This document shows, in pieces, positions 1 through 12,100 of a DNA stretch of 64,000 nt (its first letter is position 1; each line of letters opens with the position of its first letter). The notes under the pieces are model-generated. The model saw only the letters and a program-made list of their open reading frames with translations, did no database searches and was not told the DNA's origin. This stretch comes from Chamaelirium japonicum (Eukaryota > Streptophyta > Magnoliopsida > Liliales > Melanthiaceae): NCBI GenBank assembly GCA_947650365.1, contig OX393551.1, positions 95,516,697 through 95,580,696 on the forward strand, in the 5' to 3' direction. A program made the translations under genes and the position numbers.

Positions 1-1410
1 AAAAGAGAGAGAAGAAGAAAGAAGAGAACAGAGAGATAAATAAAGAGAGAAGAATTCCTGCTCCAGTCCATTCACCACGGGTATAAGTGTAAAGTAAGAA
101 ATAATCTAAATTCTAAAACTCTACTTCTTAATATTTATATGGCCCCTTTAGGGTAGGGCACATTTAACGGCTCTCTTTTTTTCCATCACACAATACGTTA
201 TCAACACGAACATGTCAAGCCCAGCCGACCAGTCATAAGAAAATAGAGAGAGAAAGGAAGATAGAAGAGAGAAAAAAAAGGAGAAGAGAATAGGGAGATA
301 AACGAAGAGAGAAGTAGAAGAAGTCCTGCTCCAACCTATTGGCCATGGGTATAGGTGTAAAATAAGAATAAATCTAATTAGGATGGGGCATGTTTGATGG
401 CTCTCCCTTTCTCCCATCTTACAACACGTTATCAGTACGAATATGTCGAGCCCAACCGACCAGTTATTAGAAAATAGAAAGAGAAACGAAGATAGAAGAG
501 AGAGAAGAAGAAAGAAGAAAATAAAGAGATAAACGAATAGAGAAGAGAGTAGAAGTCCTACTCCAGTCTATTCGCCATGGGTATAGATGTGTAGTAAGAA
601 GGAATCTAAATTATAAAACTCTACGTCTCAATAAAATAATTAAACCTCTCCGTTCTCTTCTCTCTTCTCCCATGGATTAGGGTTTACCATAGATTGCTTA
701 GACCCTAAGTAAGTATACCCTATAAATAAAATACGACCCCTTTAGGATAGGGCATATTTGATGGGTCTCTCTTTCTTTTATCTCACAAAACATTATCAGC
801 ACGAACATGTCTAGCCCAGCCAACCAGTCATAAGAAAACAAAAAGAGAAACAAAGACAGAAGAGAGAGAAGAAAACTGAGAATTAATTATTTAAATAGTC
901 TCTTCTTATGCCGGTATAGGTGTGAAGTAAGAAGGGATCTATATTCCAGAACTCCACAAAAGAGAAAGAAGAAAAGAAAAGAGAACAAAGAAATAAATAA
1001 AGAGAGAAGAGAGGCGATGTCCTGCTCTAGTCCATTGGCCACGGGTATAGGTATGAAGTAAGCAAAAATCTAAATTCCAAAACTCCATTTTTCAATATTT
1101 ATACGACCCCTTTAGGATAGGGCATGTTTGACGGCTCTCTCTTTCTCCCACCTCATAATACTTTATCAGTACGAACCTGTCGAGCCCAGCCGATCAGTTA
1201 TAAGAAAATAGAGAGAGAAACGAAGACAAAAAAGAGAGAAGAAGAGAAAAGAGAACAGAGAGACCAACAATGAGAGAAGAGAGAAGAAGACCTGCTCCAG
1301 TCTATTGGCCACGAGTATAGGTGTCAAATAAGAAGGAATCTAAATTCCAAAACTCTACTTCTTAATAATATAATTAAGTATCTTCGTTCTCTTCTTTCTT
1401 CTCCCATGGA

Positions 1411-1537
1411 TTAGGGTTTTCCATAGATAGCTTAGGCCCTAAGTAAGCCTACCCTATAAATAATATATGACCCCTTTAGATGGGGCACGTTTGACAACTC
1501 TCTTTTTCTTCCATCTTACAATACGTTATCAGCACGA
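1411..1537 (+). promoter_or_regulatory. Telo-box/TATA/LTR-end/PBS-like module
   Basis: TTAGGGTTT lies at 1411-1419, TATAAATA at 1455-1462 and CGTTATCAGCACGA at 1524-1537. The 36-bp gap from telo-box to TATA and about 70-bp gap from TATA to PBS are typical of the family. The layout matches a minimal LTR promoter with a short R-U5, but there is no evidence here of transcription. Confidence 0.55.
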
Positions 1538-1924
1538 ATATATCGAGCCTAGTCGATCAATCACAAGAAAACTGAGAGAGAAACGAAGACAAAAGAGAGA
1601 GAAGAAGAGAGCAGAGAACAGAGATATAAACGAAGATAGAAGAGAAAATAAGTCCTACTCTAATTCATTGCCATCCGATCGAACGATCTCATAACAGTTA
1701 AATTGTTTTAAAATTTTTCAAAGAAAAATATAAATTAATTTTATTAAAAAAAATTCATTGACAACCGATTGAGAGAAGAAGAGAGAAGACAATGATGAGA
1801 TAAACGAAAAGATAAGAGAGAAGAAGTCCTACTCTAGTCCATTCGCCACAGGTATAGGTGTGAAGTAAGAAAAATCTAAATTCCAAAACTCTACTTCTCA
1901 ATAGAAAAATCCCAAAGTTATTAT

Positions 1925-2840
1925 GATTATCATAGTAATGTTATTATAATTTTTTTAATTAAATTAATTATTTATTTAGTTATTAAATAATTTAATAATT
2001 ATATTTTTGGTAAATTAATTAATTTATTTAATTACTTAATTATCTAGTTATTTAATGAAATTTATTATTTTATTTATTTATTATTAGTATATTATTAAAT
2101 AATGATTTAATTATATAATTAATTTATTAATTCTTTTTAACTTAAATATTTTTAACTAGATAATTAATAAAAAGAATAATTTAACTAGTTATTTAACTTA
2201 ATTATAATAAACTAGTTATTTAAAAAGAATTATTTCATATCGGAATTAACTAGTTATTTAAAAAGAATTATTTTAAACTAGTTATTTAACTAGTTATTTA
2301 ACTTAATATTAAATAAACTTATTAATTTTTTTTATGATTTAATTATTTAATTCTTTTTATTATTAAATAATTAATCAATAATTTAAATAGTTAAAAACTT
2401 ATTTAGTTAAAACTATATTAAACAGATAATTTGTTTATAGGAATAAGTAATTTAATTATTAAATTAATTTATAGTTAAATAAACAATATTTTAAATTAAT
2501 TATTATATATTTAAAAAATTATTTTATTAAATTATAAAATATTAAATTAAATAACAAAATTAATTATTTAGTTAAGTAAAAAAATAAAATAATAATTTAT
2601 TAACTATTTACTTATTATTTAAATAATTAGTTAATTATTTGAATATATAATTAATAAAATATTTTTTAAAATAACTTTATATTTTTTTAAATAATCAAAT
2701 AAATATTTATTTATTTTAATATTTAAATAATAAATAAATTATTTAAATAATATTTTTATATAGATAATTAAATATTTTTTTAATTATTTAATTATTTAAC
2801 TATTTAATTTATTAAAATAATTAAATTAATTAAATAATAG
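1925..2840 (+). repeat. AT-rich domain of a long-class unit
   Basis: About 900 bp of almost pure A and T in TTAATTATTTAA-type words, with no gene. On the left it starts after AATCTAAATTCCAAAACTC and a TTATTATGATTATCATAG motif. On the right it ends at GGAAGTAAAGAAGGAAGAT, followed by GATCGTTCGATCGG (2937-2950) and the telo-box/TATA module. This order recurs in every long-class unit, so the domain belongs to the repeat and is not random spacer. Such DNA is a candidate matrix-attachment or easily unwound region, by composition only. Confidence 0.75.
2183..2300 (+). repeat. Local tandem repeat AACTAGTTATTTA
   Basis: About five copies of AACTAGTTATTTA start near 2183, 2210, 2248, 2274 and 2288, two of them followed by AAAAGAATTATTT. 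The mirror position in the other palindrome arm (about 6950-7030) lacks them, so they account for much of the 185-bp arm difference. They probably expanded after the palindrome formed or were lost on the other side. Confidence 0.75.
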
Positions 2841-3133
2841 GAAGTAAAGAAGGAAGATAAGGCACACCTGAATTTTTTGCTTTAGAATAATTTATATTTT
2901 TCTTTAAAAAAATTTAAAACAGTACAAATGCTATGAGATCGTTCGATCGGATGGCTATCCATCGTCGGATCTCTTCCATGGATTAAGGTTTCCCATAGAT
3001 TGCTTAGGCTCTAAGTAAGCTTAACCTACAAATAATATACGACCCCTTTGGGGTGGGGCACGTTTGACGTCTCTACTCCACTTCTTAATAATATAATTAT
3101 ATCTCTCAGTTCTCTTCTATCTTCTCCTATGGA

Positions 3134-3262
3134 TTAGGGTTTTCCATAGATGTCTTAGGTCCTAAGTAAGCTTACCCTATAAATAATATATGACTCCTTT
3201 AGGGTGGGGCACGTTTGATGACTCTCGCTTTCTCTAGTCTCACAACAAGTTATCAGCACGAA
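3134..3262 (+). promoter_or_regulatory. Telo-box/TATA/LTR-end/PBS-like module
   Basis: TTAGGGTTT starts at 3134, TATAAATA is at 3178-3185, and the PBS-like TTATCAGCACG follows at about 3250. This copy lies just downstream of the long AT-rich domain and its GATCGTTCGATCGG block, so it shows the order of parts in the long-class unit. Confidence 0.5.
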
Positions 3263-3962
3263 CATATCGAGCCCAGCCGACCAGTCGTAAGAAAACGGAG
3301 AGAGAAACGAAGACAGAAGTGGAGGTTTAGAATTTAGATTCTTTCTTAGTTCATACTTATACCCATGGTCAATGGACTAGAGCATGACTTCTTCTCTCTT
3401 ATCTCTTTGTTTATCTCTCCGTTCTCTTTCCTCTGTCTTTGTTTCTCTCTCTATTTTCTTACGACTGGTCGATTGGGCTCGACATATTCGTACTGATAAC
3501 GTGTTGTGAGATTGGAAAAAGAAAGAGCCATCAAATATGCCCAACCCTAAAAGGGTTGTATAAATATTGAGAAGTTGAGATTTGGAATTTAGATTCCTTC
3601 TTAATTCACACCTATACTCATGGCTAATGAATTGGAGCAGGATTTCTTCTCCCTTCGTTTATTTTTTCATTCTCTTCTCTCTTCTTCTCTCTTCTGTCTT
3701 TGTTTCTTTCTTCGTTTTCTCTTCTCTCTTCTTCTCTCTCTTTTGTTTTTGTTTCTCTCTCCGTTTTCACTTGACTGGTAGGCTGGGCTCAATATGTTCA
3801 TTCTGATAACGTGTTGTGAGGTGGAAGAAAGAGAGAGCAGTCAAACGTGTCCTACCCTAAAGGGGTCATATAAATATTAAGAAATGAAGTTTTGTAATTT
3901 AGATTCTTTCTTACTTCACACCTATACCCATGGCCAATGGACTGGAGTAGGACTTATTCTCT

Positions 3963-4080
3963 TTTCGTACTGATAATATTACTATAATTTTTTTAATTAA
4001 ATTAATTATTTAATTAAAACAAAGAGAGTTTTGGAATTTACTATGATAATTATAATAACTTTGAGATGATGCTATTGAGA
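3963..4080 (-). repeat. MITE-like hairpin block
   Basis: A short block whose ends are inverted copies of a motif around GTTATTATGATTATCATAG, with TTTTTTTAATTAAATTAATT between. It ends in CTATTGAGAAG at the edge of a minus-strand unit. Its mirror copy in the other palindrome arm is at 5246-5353. Related blocks occur at 11977, 17767, 54120 and 59095. It may be the AT-rich domain collapsed to its two ends; I see no transposase and no clear target duplication. Confidence 0.5.
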
Positions 4081-4591
4081 AGTGGAGTTTTGGAATTTAA
4101 ATTTATTCTTACTTCACACTTATACATATGGCGAATTGACTGGAGCAGTATTTCTTTTCTCTTCTCTCTTTGTTTATCTCTCCGTTCTTTTCTCTTTTCT
4201 GTCTTCGTTTCTCTCTTCGTTTTCTTGTGACTGGTCAGCTGGGCTCGACATGTTCATGCTGATAACGAATTATGAGATGGGAAAAGAGAGATCGAACAAA
4301 CATGCCCCACCCTAAAGGGGTCGTATTTATTTATAGGGCAAGCTTACTTAAGGCCTAAGCAATCTATGGGAAACCCTAATCCATAGGAGAATAGAGAAGA
4401 GAATGGAGATATTTAATTATATTATTGAGAAGTGGAGTTTTGAAATTTAGATTCCTTCTTACTTCACTCCTATACCAGTGGCGAATGGACTGGAGTAAGA
4501 ATTTTTTTCTCTTCTCTCTTTAATATTCTCTCCGTTCCCTTCTCTTTTCTCACAACACGTTATCAGCACGAATGTGTCAAGCCCAGCCGAT

Positions 4592-4729
4592 AAGTACGAA
4601 CGTGTCTATTGGCTATGGGTATAGGTGTGAAGTGAAAAGGAATCTAAATTCCAAAACTCCACTTCTCAATATTAATAGTACCCCTTTAGGGTGGGGCATG
4701 TTTGACGGCTCATTGTTATCTTGTGATTG
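4592..4729. repeat. Palindrome 1 spacer
   Basis: About 138 bp separate the arms. The spacer is also array sequence: part of a short-class unit running from TATTGGCTATGGGTATAGG through AATCTAAATTCCAAAACTCC to GGGGCATGTTTGACGGC. It is flanked by mirror copies of the LTR-end/PBS-like motif, near 4552-4590 on the plus strand and 4731-4772 on the minus strand. Confidence 0.8.
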
Positions 4730-5245
4730 ATCGGCTGGGCTCGACACGTTCGTGCTGATAACGTGTTGTGAGAAGAGAGAAGAAGAGAGAAGGGAACAGA
4801 GAGAATATTAAAGAGAGAAGAGAAAAAAAGTCTTACTCTAGTCCATTCGCCACTGGTATAGGAGTAAAGTAAGAAGGAATCTAAATTTCAAAACTCCACT
4901 TCTCAATAATATAATTAAATATCTCCATTCTCTTCTCTATTCTCCTATGGATTAGGGTTTCCCATAGATTGCTTAGGCCTTAAGTAAGCTTGCCCTATAA
5001 ATAAATACGACCCCTTTAGGGTGGGGCATGTTTGTTGGATCTCTCTTTTCCCATCTCACAATTCGTTATAAACATGTCGTGCCCAGCTGACCAGTCACAA
5101 GAAAACGAAGAGAGAAACGAAGACAGAAAAGAGAAAAGAACGGAGAGATAAACAAAGAGAGAAGAGAAAAGAAATACTGCTCCAGTCAATTCGCCATAGG
5201 TATAAGTGTGAAGTAAGAATAAATCTAAATTCCAAAACTCCACTT

Positions 5246-5353
5246 CTCAATAGCATCATCTCAAAGTTATTATAATTATCATAGTAAATTCCAAAACTCT
5301 CTTTGTTTTAATTAAATAATTAATTTAATTAAAAAAATTATAGTAATATTATC
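5246..5353 (+). repeat. MITE-like hairpin block
   Basis: Mirror copy of 3963-4080 in the right arm of palindrome 1. It starts CTCAATAGCATCATCTC and runs through TTATTATAATTATCATAG to a TTAATTAAATAATTAATTT core and an inverted end. It has no coding content. Confidence 0.5.
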
Positions 5354-6479
5354 AGTACGAAAAGTGAATAAGTCCTGCTCCAGTTTATTGGCCATGGGTA
5401 TAGGTGTGAAGTAAGAAAGAATCTAAATTACAAAACTTCATTTCTTAATATTTATATGACCCCTTTAGGGTAGGACACGTTTGACTGCTCTCTCTTTCTT
5501 CCACCTCACAACACGTTATCAGAATGAACATATTGAGCCCAGCCTACCAGTCAAGTGAAAACGGAGAGAGAAACAAAAACAAAAGAGAGAGAAGAAGAGA
5601 GAAGAGAAAACGAAGAAAGAAACAAAGACAGAAGAGAGAAGAAAAGAGAAGAGAATGAAAAAATAAACGAAGGGAGAAGAAATCCTGCTCCAGTTCATTA
5701 GCCATGAGTATAGGTGTGAAGTAAGAAGGAATCTAAATTCCAAATCTCAATTTCTCAATATTTATACAACCCTTTTAGGGTTGGGCATATTTGATGGCTC
5801 TTTCTTTCTCCAATCTCACAACACGTTATCAGTACGAACATGTCAAGCCCAATCGACCAGTCGTAAGAAAATAGAGAGAGAAACAAAGACAGAGGAAAGA
5901 GAACGAAGAGATAAACAAAGAGATAAGAGAGAAGAAGTCATGCTCCAGTCCATTGACCATGGGTATAAGTATGAACTAAGAAAGAATCTAAATTCTAAAA
6001 CTCCACTTCTGTCTTCGTTTCTCTCTCCGTTTTCTTACGACTGGTCGGCTGGGCTCGATATGTTCGTGCTGATAACTTGTTGTGAGACTAGAGAAAGCGA
6101 GAGTCATCAAACGTGCCCCACCCTACAGGAGTCGTATATTATTTATAGGGTAAGCTTACTTAGGACCTAAGACATCTATAGAAAACCCTAATCCATAGGA
6201 GAAGATAGAAGAGAACTGAGAGATATAATTATATTATTAAGAAGTGGAGTAGAGACGTCAAACGTACCCCACCCCAAAGGGGTCGTATATTATTTGTAGG
6301 TTAAGCTTACTTAGAGCCTAATCAATCTATGGGAAACCTTAATCCATGGGAGAGATCCGACGATGGATAGCCATCCGATCGAACGATCTCATAGCATTTG
6401 TACTGTTTTAAATTTTTTTAAAGAAAAATATAAATTATTCTAAAGCAAAAAATTCAGGTGTGCCTCATCTTCCTTCTTT

Positions 6480-7195
6480 ACTTCCTATTATTTAATTAAT
6501 TTAATTATTTTAATAAATTAAATAGTTAAATAATTAAATAATTAAAAAAATATTTAATTATCTATATAAATAAATTATTTAAATAATTTATTTATTATTT
6601 AAATATTAAAATAAATAAATATTTATTTGATTATTTAAAAAATAATTAAGTTATTTTAAAAAATATTTTATTAATTATATATTCAAATAATTAACTAATT
6701 ATTTAAATAATAAGTAAATAGTTATTAAATTATTATTTTAGTTTTTTACTTAACTAAATAATTAATTTTTTTATTTAATTTAATATTTCATAATTTAATA
6801 AAATAATTTTTTAATTATATAATAATTAATTTAAAATATTGTTTATTTAACTATAAATTAATTTAATAATTAAATTACTTATTCCTATAAACAAATTATC
6901 TGTTTAATATAGTTTTAACTAAATAAGTTTTTAACTATTTAAATTATTGACTAATTATTTAATTATTTTAAAATAAAATAATAATTATTCAAATAACTAA
7001 TAAAAAGAATTAATAAATTAATTATATAATTAAATCATTATTTAATAATATACTAATAATAAATAAATAAAATAATAAATTTCATTAAATAACGAGATAA
7101 TTAAGTAATTAAATAAATTAATTAATTTACCAAAAATATAATTATTAAATTATTTAATAAGTAAATAAATAATTAATTTAATTAAAAAAATTATA
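6480..7195 (-). repeat. AT-rich domain, minus-strand unit
   Basis: Partner of 1925-2840 in the right arm of palindrome 1, without the AACTAGTTATTTA expansion. It is preceded at about 6370-6480 by the conserved block holding CCGATCGAACGATC, AAAGAAAAATATAAATTA and GCAAAAAATTCAGGTGTGCC. No gene is visible. Confidence 0.75.
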
Positions 7196-9139
7196 ATAAC
7201 ATTACTATGATAATCATAATAACTTTGGGATTTTTCTATTGAGAAGTAGAGTTTTGGTATTTAGATTCTTCTTACTTCACACCTATACCTGTGGCGAATG
7301 GACTAGAGTAGGACTTCTTCTCTCTTATCTTTTTGTTTATCTCATTATTCTCTTCTCTCTTCTTCTCTCAATCGGTTGTCAATGAATTTTTTTTAATAAA
7401 ATTAATTTATATTTTTCTTTGAAAAATTTTAAAACAATTTAACTGTTATGAGATCGTTCGATCGGATGGCAATGAATTAGAGTAGGACTTATTTTCTCTT
7501 CTATCTTCGTTTATATCTCTGTTCTCTGCTCTCTTCTTCTCTCTCATTTGTCTTCGTTTCTCTCTCAGTTTTCTTGTGATTGATCGACTGGGCTCGATAT
7601 ATTCGTGCTGATAACGTATTGTAAGATGGAAGAAAAAGAGAGTTGTCAAATGTGCCCCATCTAAAGGGGTCATATATTATTTATAGGGTATGCTTACTTA
7701 GCGCCTAAGCTATCTATGGAAAACCCTAATCCATGGGAGAAGAAAGAAGAGAACGAAGAGACTTAATTATATTATTAAGAAGTAGAGTTTTGGAATTTAG
7801 ATTCCTTCTTATTTGATACCTATACTCGTGGCCAATAGACTGGAGCAGGTCTTCTTCTCTCTTCTCTCATTGTTTATCTTTCTGTTCTCTTTTCTCTTCT
7901 TCTCTATTTTTTGTCTTCGTTTCTCTCTCTATTTTCTTATAACTGGTCGGCTGGCCTCGACAGGTTCGTACTGATAAAGTATTATGAGATGGGAGAAAGA
8001 GAGAGCCGTCAAACATGCCCTATCCTAAAGGGGTCGTATAAATATTGAAAAATGGAGTTTTGGAATTTAGATTTTTTCTTACTTCATACCTATACCCGTG
8101 GCCAATGGACTAGAGCAGGACATTGTCTCTCTTCTCTCTTTATTTATTTCTTTGTTATCTTTTCTTTTCTTCTTTCTCTTTTGTGGAGTTTTGGAATATA
8201 GATTCCTTCTTACTTCACACCTATACCGGCATAAGAAGAGACTATTTAAATAATTAATTCTCAGTTTTCTTCTCTCTCTTCTGTCTTTGTTTCTCTTTTT
8301 GTTTTCTTATGACTGGTTGGCTGGGCTAGACATGTTCGTGCTGATAATGTTTTGTGAGATAGAAGAAAGAGAGACCCGTCAAATATGTCCTATCCTAAAG
8401 GGGTCGTATTTTATTTATAGGGTATACTTACTTAGGGTCTAAGCAATCTATGGTAAACCCTAATCCATGGGAGAAGAGAGAAGAGAACGGAGAGATTTAA
8501 TTATTTTATTGAGAAGTAGAGTTTTATAATTTAGATTCCTTCTTACTACACATCTATACCCATGGCGAATAGACTGGAGTAGGACTTCTACTCTCTTCTC
8601 TATTCGTTTATCTCTTTATTTTCTTCTTTCTTCTTCTCTCTCTTCTATCTTTGTTTCTCTTTCTGTTTTCTAATAACTGGTCGGTTGGGCTCGACATATT
8701 CGTACTGATAACGTGTTGTAAGATGGGAGAAAGGGAGAGCCATCAAACATGCCCCATCCTAATTAAATTTATTCTTATTTTACACCTATACCCATGGCCA
8801 ATAGGTTGGAGCAGGACTTCTTCTACTTCTTTCTTTGTTTATCTCCCTATTCTCTTCTCCTTTTTTTTCTCTCTTCTATCTTCCTTTCTCTCTCTATTTT
8901 CTTATGACTGGTCGGCTGGGCTTGACATGTTCGTGTTGATAACGTATTGTGTGATGGAAAAAAAGAGAGCCGTTAAATGTGCCCTACCCTAAAGGGGCCA
9001 TATAAATATTAAGAAGTAGAGTTTTAGAATTTAGATTATTTCTTACTTTACACTTATACCCGTGGTGAATGGACTGGAGCAGGACTTCTTCTCTCTTTAT
9101 TTATCTCTCTGTTCTCTTCTTTCTTCTTCTCTCTCTTTT

Positions 9140-12100
9140 GTCTTCGTTTCTCTCTTTGTTTTTTTATGACTGGTCGGTTGGGCTCGATATATTCGTGCTG
9201 ATAATGTGTTGTGAGATGGAAGAAAGTGAGAGCCATCAAATGTGCTCTACCCTAAAGGGGTCGTATATTATTTATAGGGTAAGCTTACTTAGGGCATAAG
9301 AAATCTATGGGAAACCCTAATCCATAGGAGAGATCCGACGGTGGACAGCTATTCGATCGAATGATCTCATAACAGTTGTAATATTTTAAATTTTTTAAAG
9401 AAAAATATTAAATATTTTTAAAGCAAAAAATTCGGGTGTGCCTCATCTTCCTTCTTTACTTCCTATTATTTAATTAATTTAATTAGTTTAATAAATTAAA
9501 TAGTTAAATAATTAAATAATTATTTAATTATCTATATAACTAAATATTTAAATTATTTATATAATTTATTTAATATTTAAATATTAAAATAAATAAATAT
9601 TAATTTGATTATTTAAAAAATTTAAGTTATTTAAAAAAATATTTTATTATTTATATATTCAAAAAACGAACTTATTATTTAAATAATAAGTAAATAGTTA
9701 TTGAATTATTATTTTATTTTATTACTTAATTAAATAATTATTTTTTTATTTATTTTAATTAATATTTTATAATTTAATAAGAAAAATTTAATTAATTAAT
9801 TACATAATAAATTTATTAAAATTATTATTTTTTTAACTATATCTTCTTTTCTCTATTCTGTATTCGTTTCTCTTTCTGTTTTCTTGTGGCTGGTCGGTTG
9901 GGCTCGATATGTTTGTGCTATAATGTGTTGTGAGATAGAAGAAAGAGAGAGCCATCAAACATGCCCTACTCTAATTAGATTTCTTCTTACTTTACACCTA
10001 TACCCGTGGCCAATAGGTTGGAGCAGGACTTCTTCTATCTTCTCTCTTCGTTTATCTCCCTGTTCTCTTTTCTCTTTTTTTCTCTTTCCTATCTTCCTTT
10101 CTCTCTCTGTTTTCTTATGACTGGTCGGCTGGGCTTGACATCTTCGTGTTGATAACGTATTTTATTTATAGGGTAAGCTTACTTAGGGCCTAACCAATCT
10201 ATGGAAAACCTAAATCCATGGGAGATATCCGACGATGGACAGCCATCCGATAGAACATGCCCCACCCTAAAGGGGTCGTATTAATCATTTATTTAAATAA
10301 TTATTAAATTAATTCTCTTAATTAGTAAGCTTACCTTATAAGTATTTAATTATATATAATTGATTATCACCATGGGTATAGATGTGAAGTAAGAAGGAAT
10401 CTAAATTCCAAAACTCCACTTCTCAATAGTATCATCTCAACGATATTATGATTATCATAGTAATATTACTATAATTTTTTTAAATAAATTATTTATTTAT
10501 TTAATTACTAAATAATTTATTAATTTAAATAATTTAATAATTAAAATGTGTTATGAGATGGGAGAAAGTGAGAGCCGTCAAACTTGCTCAACCCTAAAGA
10601 GGTCGTATAATATAATTAAATCTCTCCGTTCTCTTTTCTCTTCTCCTATGGATTAGGGTTTCCCATAGATTGCTTAGGCCCTAAGTAAGCTTACCCTATA
10701 AATAATATACTACCCCTTTAGGGTGGGGCACGTTTATGGCTCTCTCTTTCTCTCATCTAATAACATTTATCCTATAAATAATATTTGACCCCTTTAGGGT
10801 GGGGCACTTTTGATGGCTCTCTCTTTCTCCCATCTCACAACACATTATCAGCACGAATATATCGAGCCCAGCCTACCAGTCGCAAGAAAATGGAGAGAGA
10901 CAAAGATAGAAGATAAGTTTTGGAATTTAGATTCCTTCTTACTTCATACCTATAACTGTGGTCAATGGACTGGAGCAGGACTTCTTCTCTCTTCTCTCTT
11001 CTCTCTTTATTTATCTCTCTGTTCTTTTCTTTTTTCTTCTCTAAAATCTCTCCGAAGAGAGAAGAGAAAAGAAGTCCTTCTCCAATCCATTAGCCATGGG
11101 TACAGGTGTGAAGTAAAAAGGAATTTAAATTCCAAAACTTCATAGAAGTGACAGAAAAAGAGAGAAGAGAACGAAGAGATAAACAAAGACAGAAGAGAGA
11201 GATACGATTGGTTGGTTGGGCTCGATAGTAAGAAGTGGCACACCAAAATTGCTTAGGCCCTAAGTTCAAATATTAAGAGATATATTGTCGGATATCTCCT
11301 TTAGATTAGGGTTTTCCATAGAATACTTAGGCCCTAAGTAAACTTACCCTATAAAGAATATACGACCCCTTTAGGGTGGGGCATGTTTAATGGCTCTCTC
11401 TTTCTCCCATCTCATAACACATTATCAGTACAAACATGTCGAGCCCAACGACCAGTCGCAAGAAAACGGAGAGAGAAACAAAGACAAAAGAGAGAAGAAG
11501 AAAGAAGAGAATAGAGAGATAAACTAAGATAGTAGAGAGAAGAAGTCATATTCTAGTCCATTGGCCATGCGAATAGGCATAAAGTAAGAAGGAATCTAAA
11601 TTCCAAAACTCCACTTCTCAATAATATAATTAAATCTCTCCGTTCTTTTTTTTCTTCTCCCATAGATTAGGGTTTTTCATAGATTGCTTAGGCACTAAGT
11701 AAGCTTACCCTATAAATAATATACGTCCCTTTTAGGGTGGGGCACGTTTGATGGCTCTCTTTCTCTCATCTCACAACACGTTATCAGCACGAACATATCG
11801 AGCCCAGCTGACCAGTCACAAGAAAACGAAGAGAGAAACGAAGACAGAAGAGAGAGAAGATAACAGGAGAACGGGAAGATAAACGAAAAGAGAAGAGAAA
11901 AGAAGTCATACTCCAATCCATACGCCATGGGTATAGGTATGAAGTAAGAAGGAATCTAAATTTCAAAGCACCACTTCTCAATAGTATCTTCTCAGCGTTA
12001 TTATGATTATCATAGTAATGTTACTATAATTTTTTTAATTAAATTAATTATTTGATTAAAATGAAGAGAGAACAGAATTTACTATAATAATCATAATAAC

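Larger units (their letters stand above)
1..4591 (+). repeat. Palindrome 1, left arm
   Basis: This stretch is the reverse complement of 4730-9139. Paired landmarks: 1467-1694 with 7446-7673, 2861-2880 with 6445-6464, 3582-3806 with 5519-5743, and 4082-4315 with 5016-5243. In the pieces compared closely, only a few bases differ in about 225. Paired coordinates sum to about 9322-9331 near the centre and 9140 further out, so the left arm is about 185 bp longer between 1.7 and 2.9 kb, inside the AT-rich domain. Base 1 still pairs with about 9139, so the true arm starts left of the window. The near-identity means recent duplication-inversion or continuing gene conversion. An assembly fold-back cannot be excluded from sequence alone, though the length difference and scattered mismatches argue against a trivial artefact. 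Confidence 0.9.
4730..9139 (-). repeat. Palindrome 1, right arm
   Basis: Reverse-complement partner of 1-4591. It holds the same order of modules read backwards: a hairpin block at 5246-5353, the block with GAACGATC and a GCAAAAAATTCAGGTGTG motif at about 6370-6480, the AT-rich domain at 6480-7195, and minus-strand TATA/telo-box modules near 7680-7735 and 8405-8470. Homology very likely continues right of 9139, but its partner would lie outside the window. Confidence 0.9.

Noticed and set aside
1411-1419. TTAGGGTTT as interstitial telomere repeat
   Set aside because: Only one copy per unit, always at a fixed place before the TATA box. Not a telomere array.
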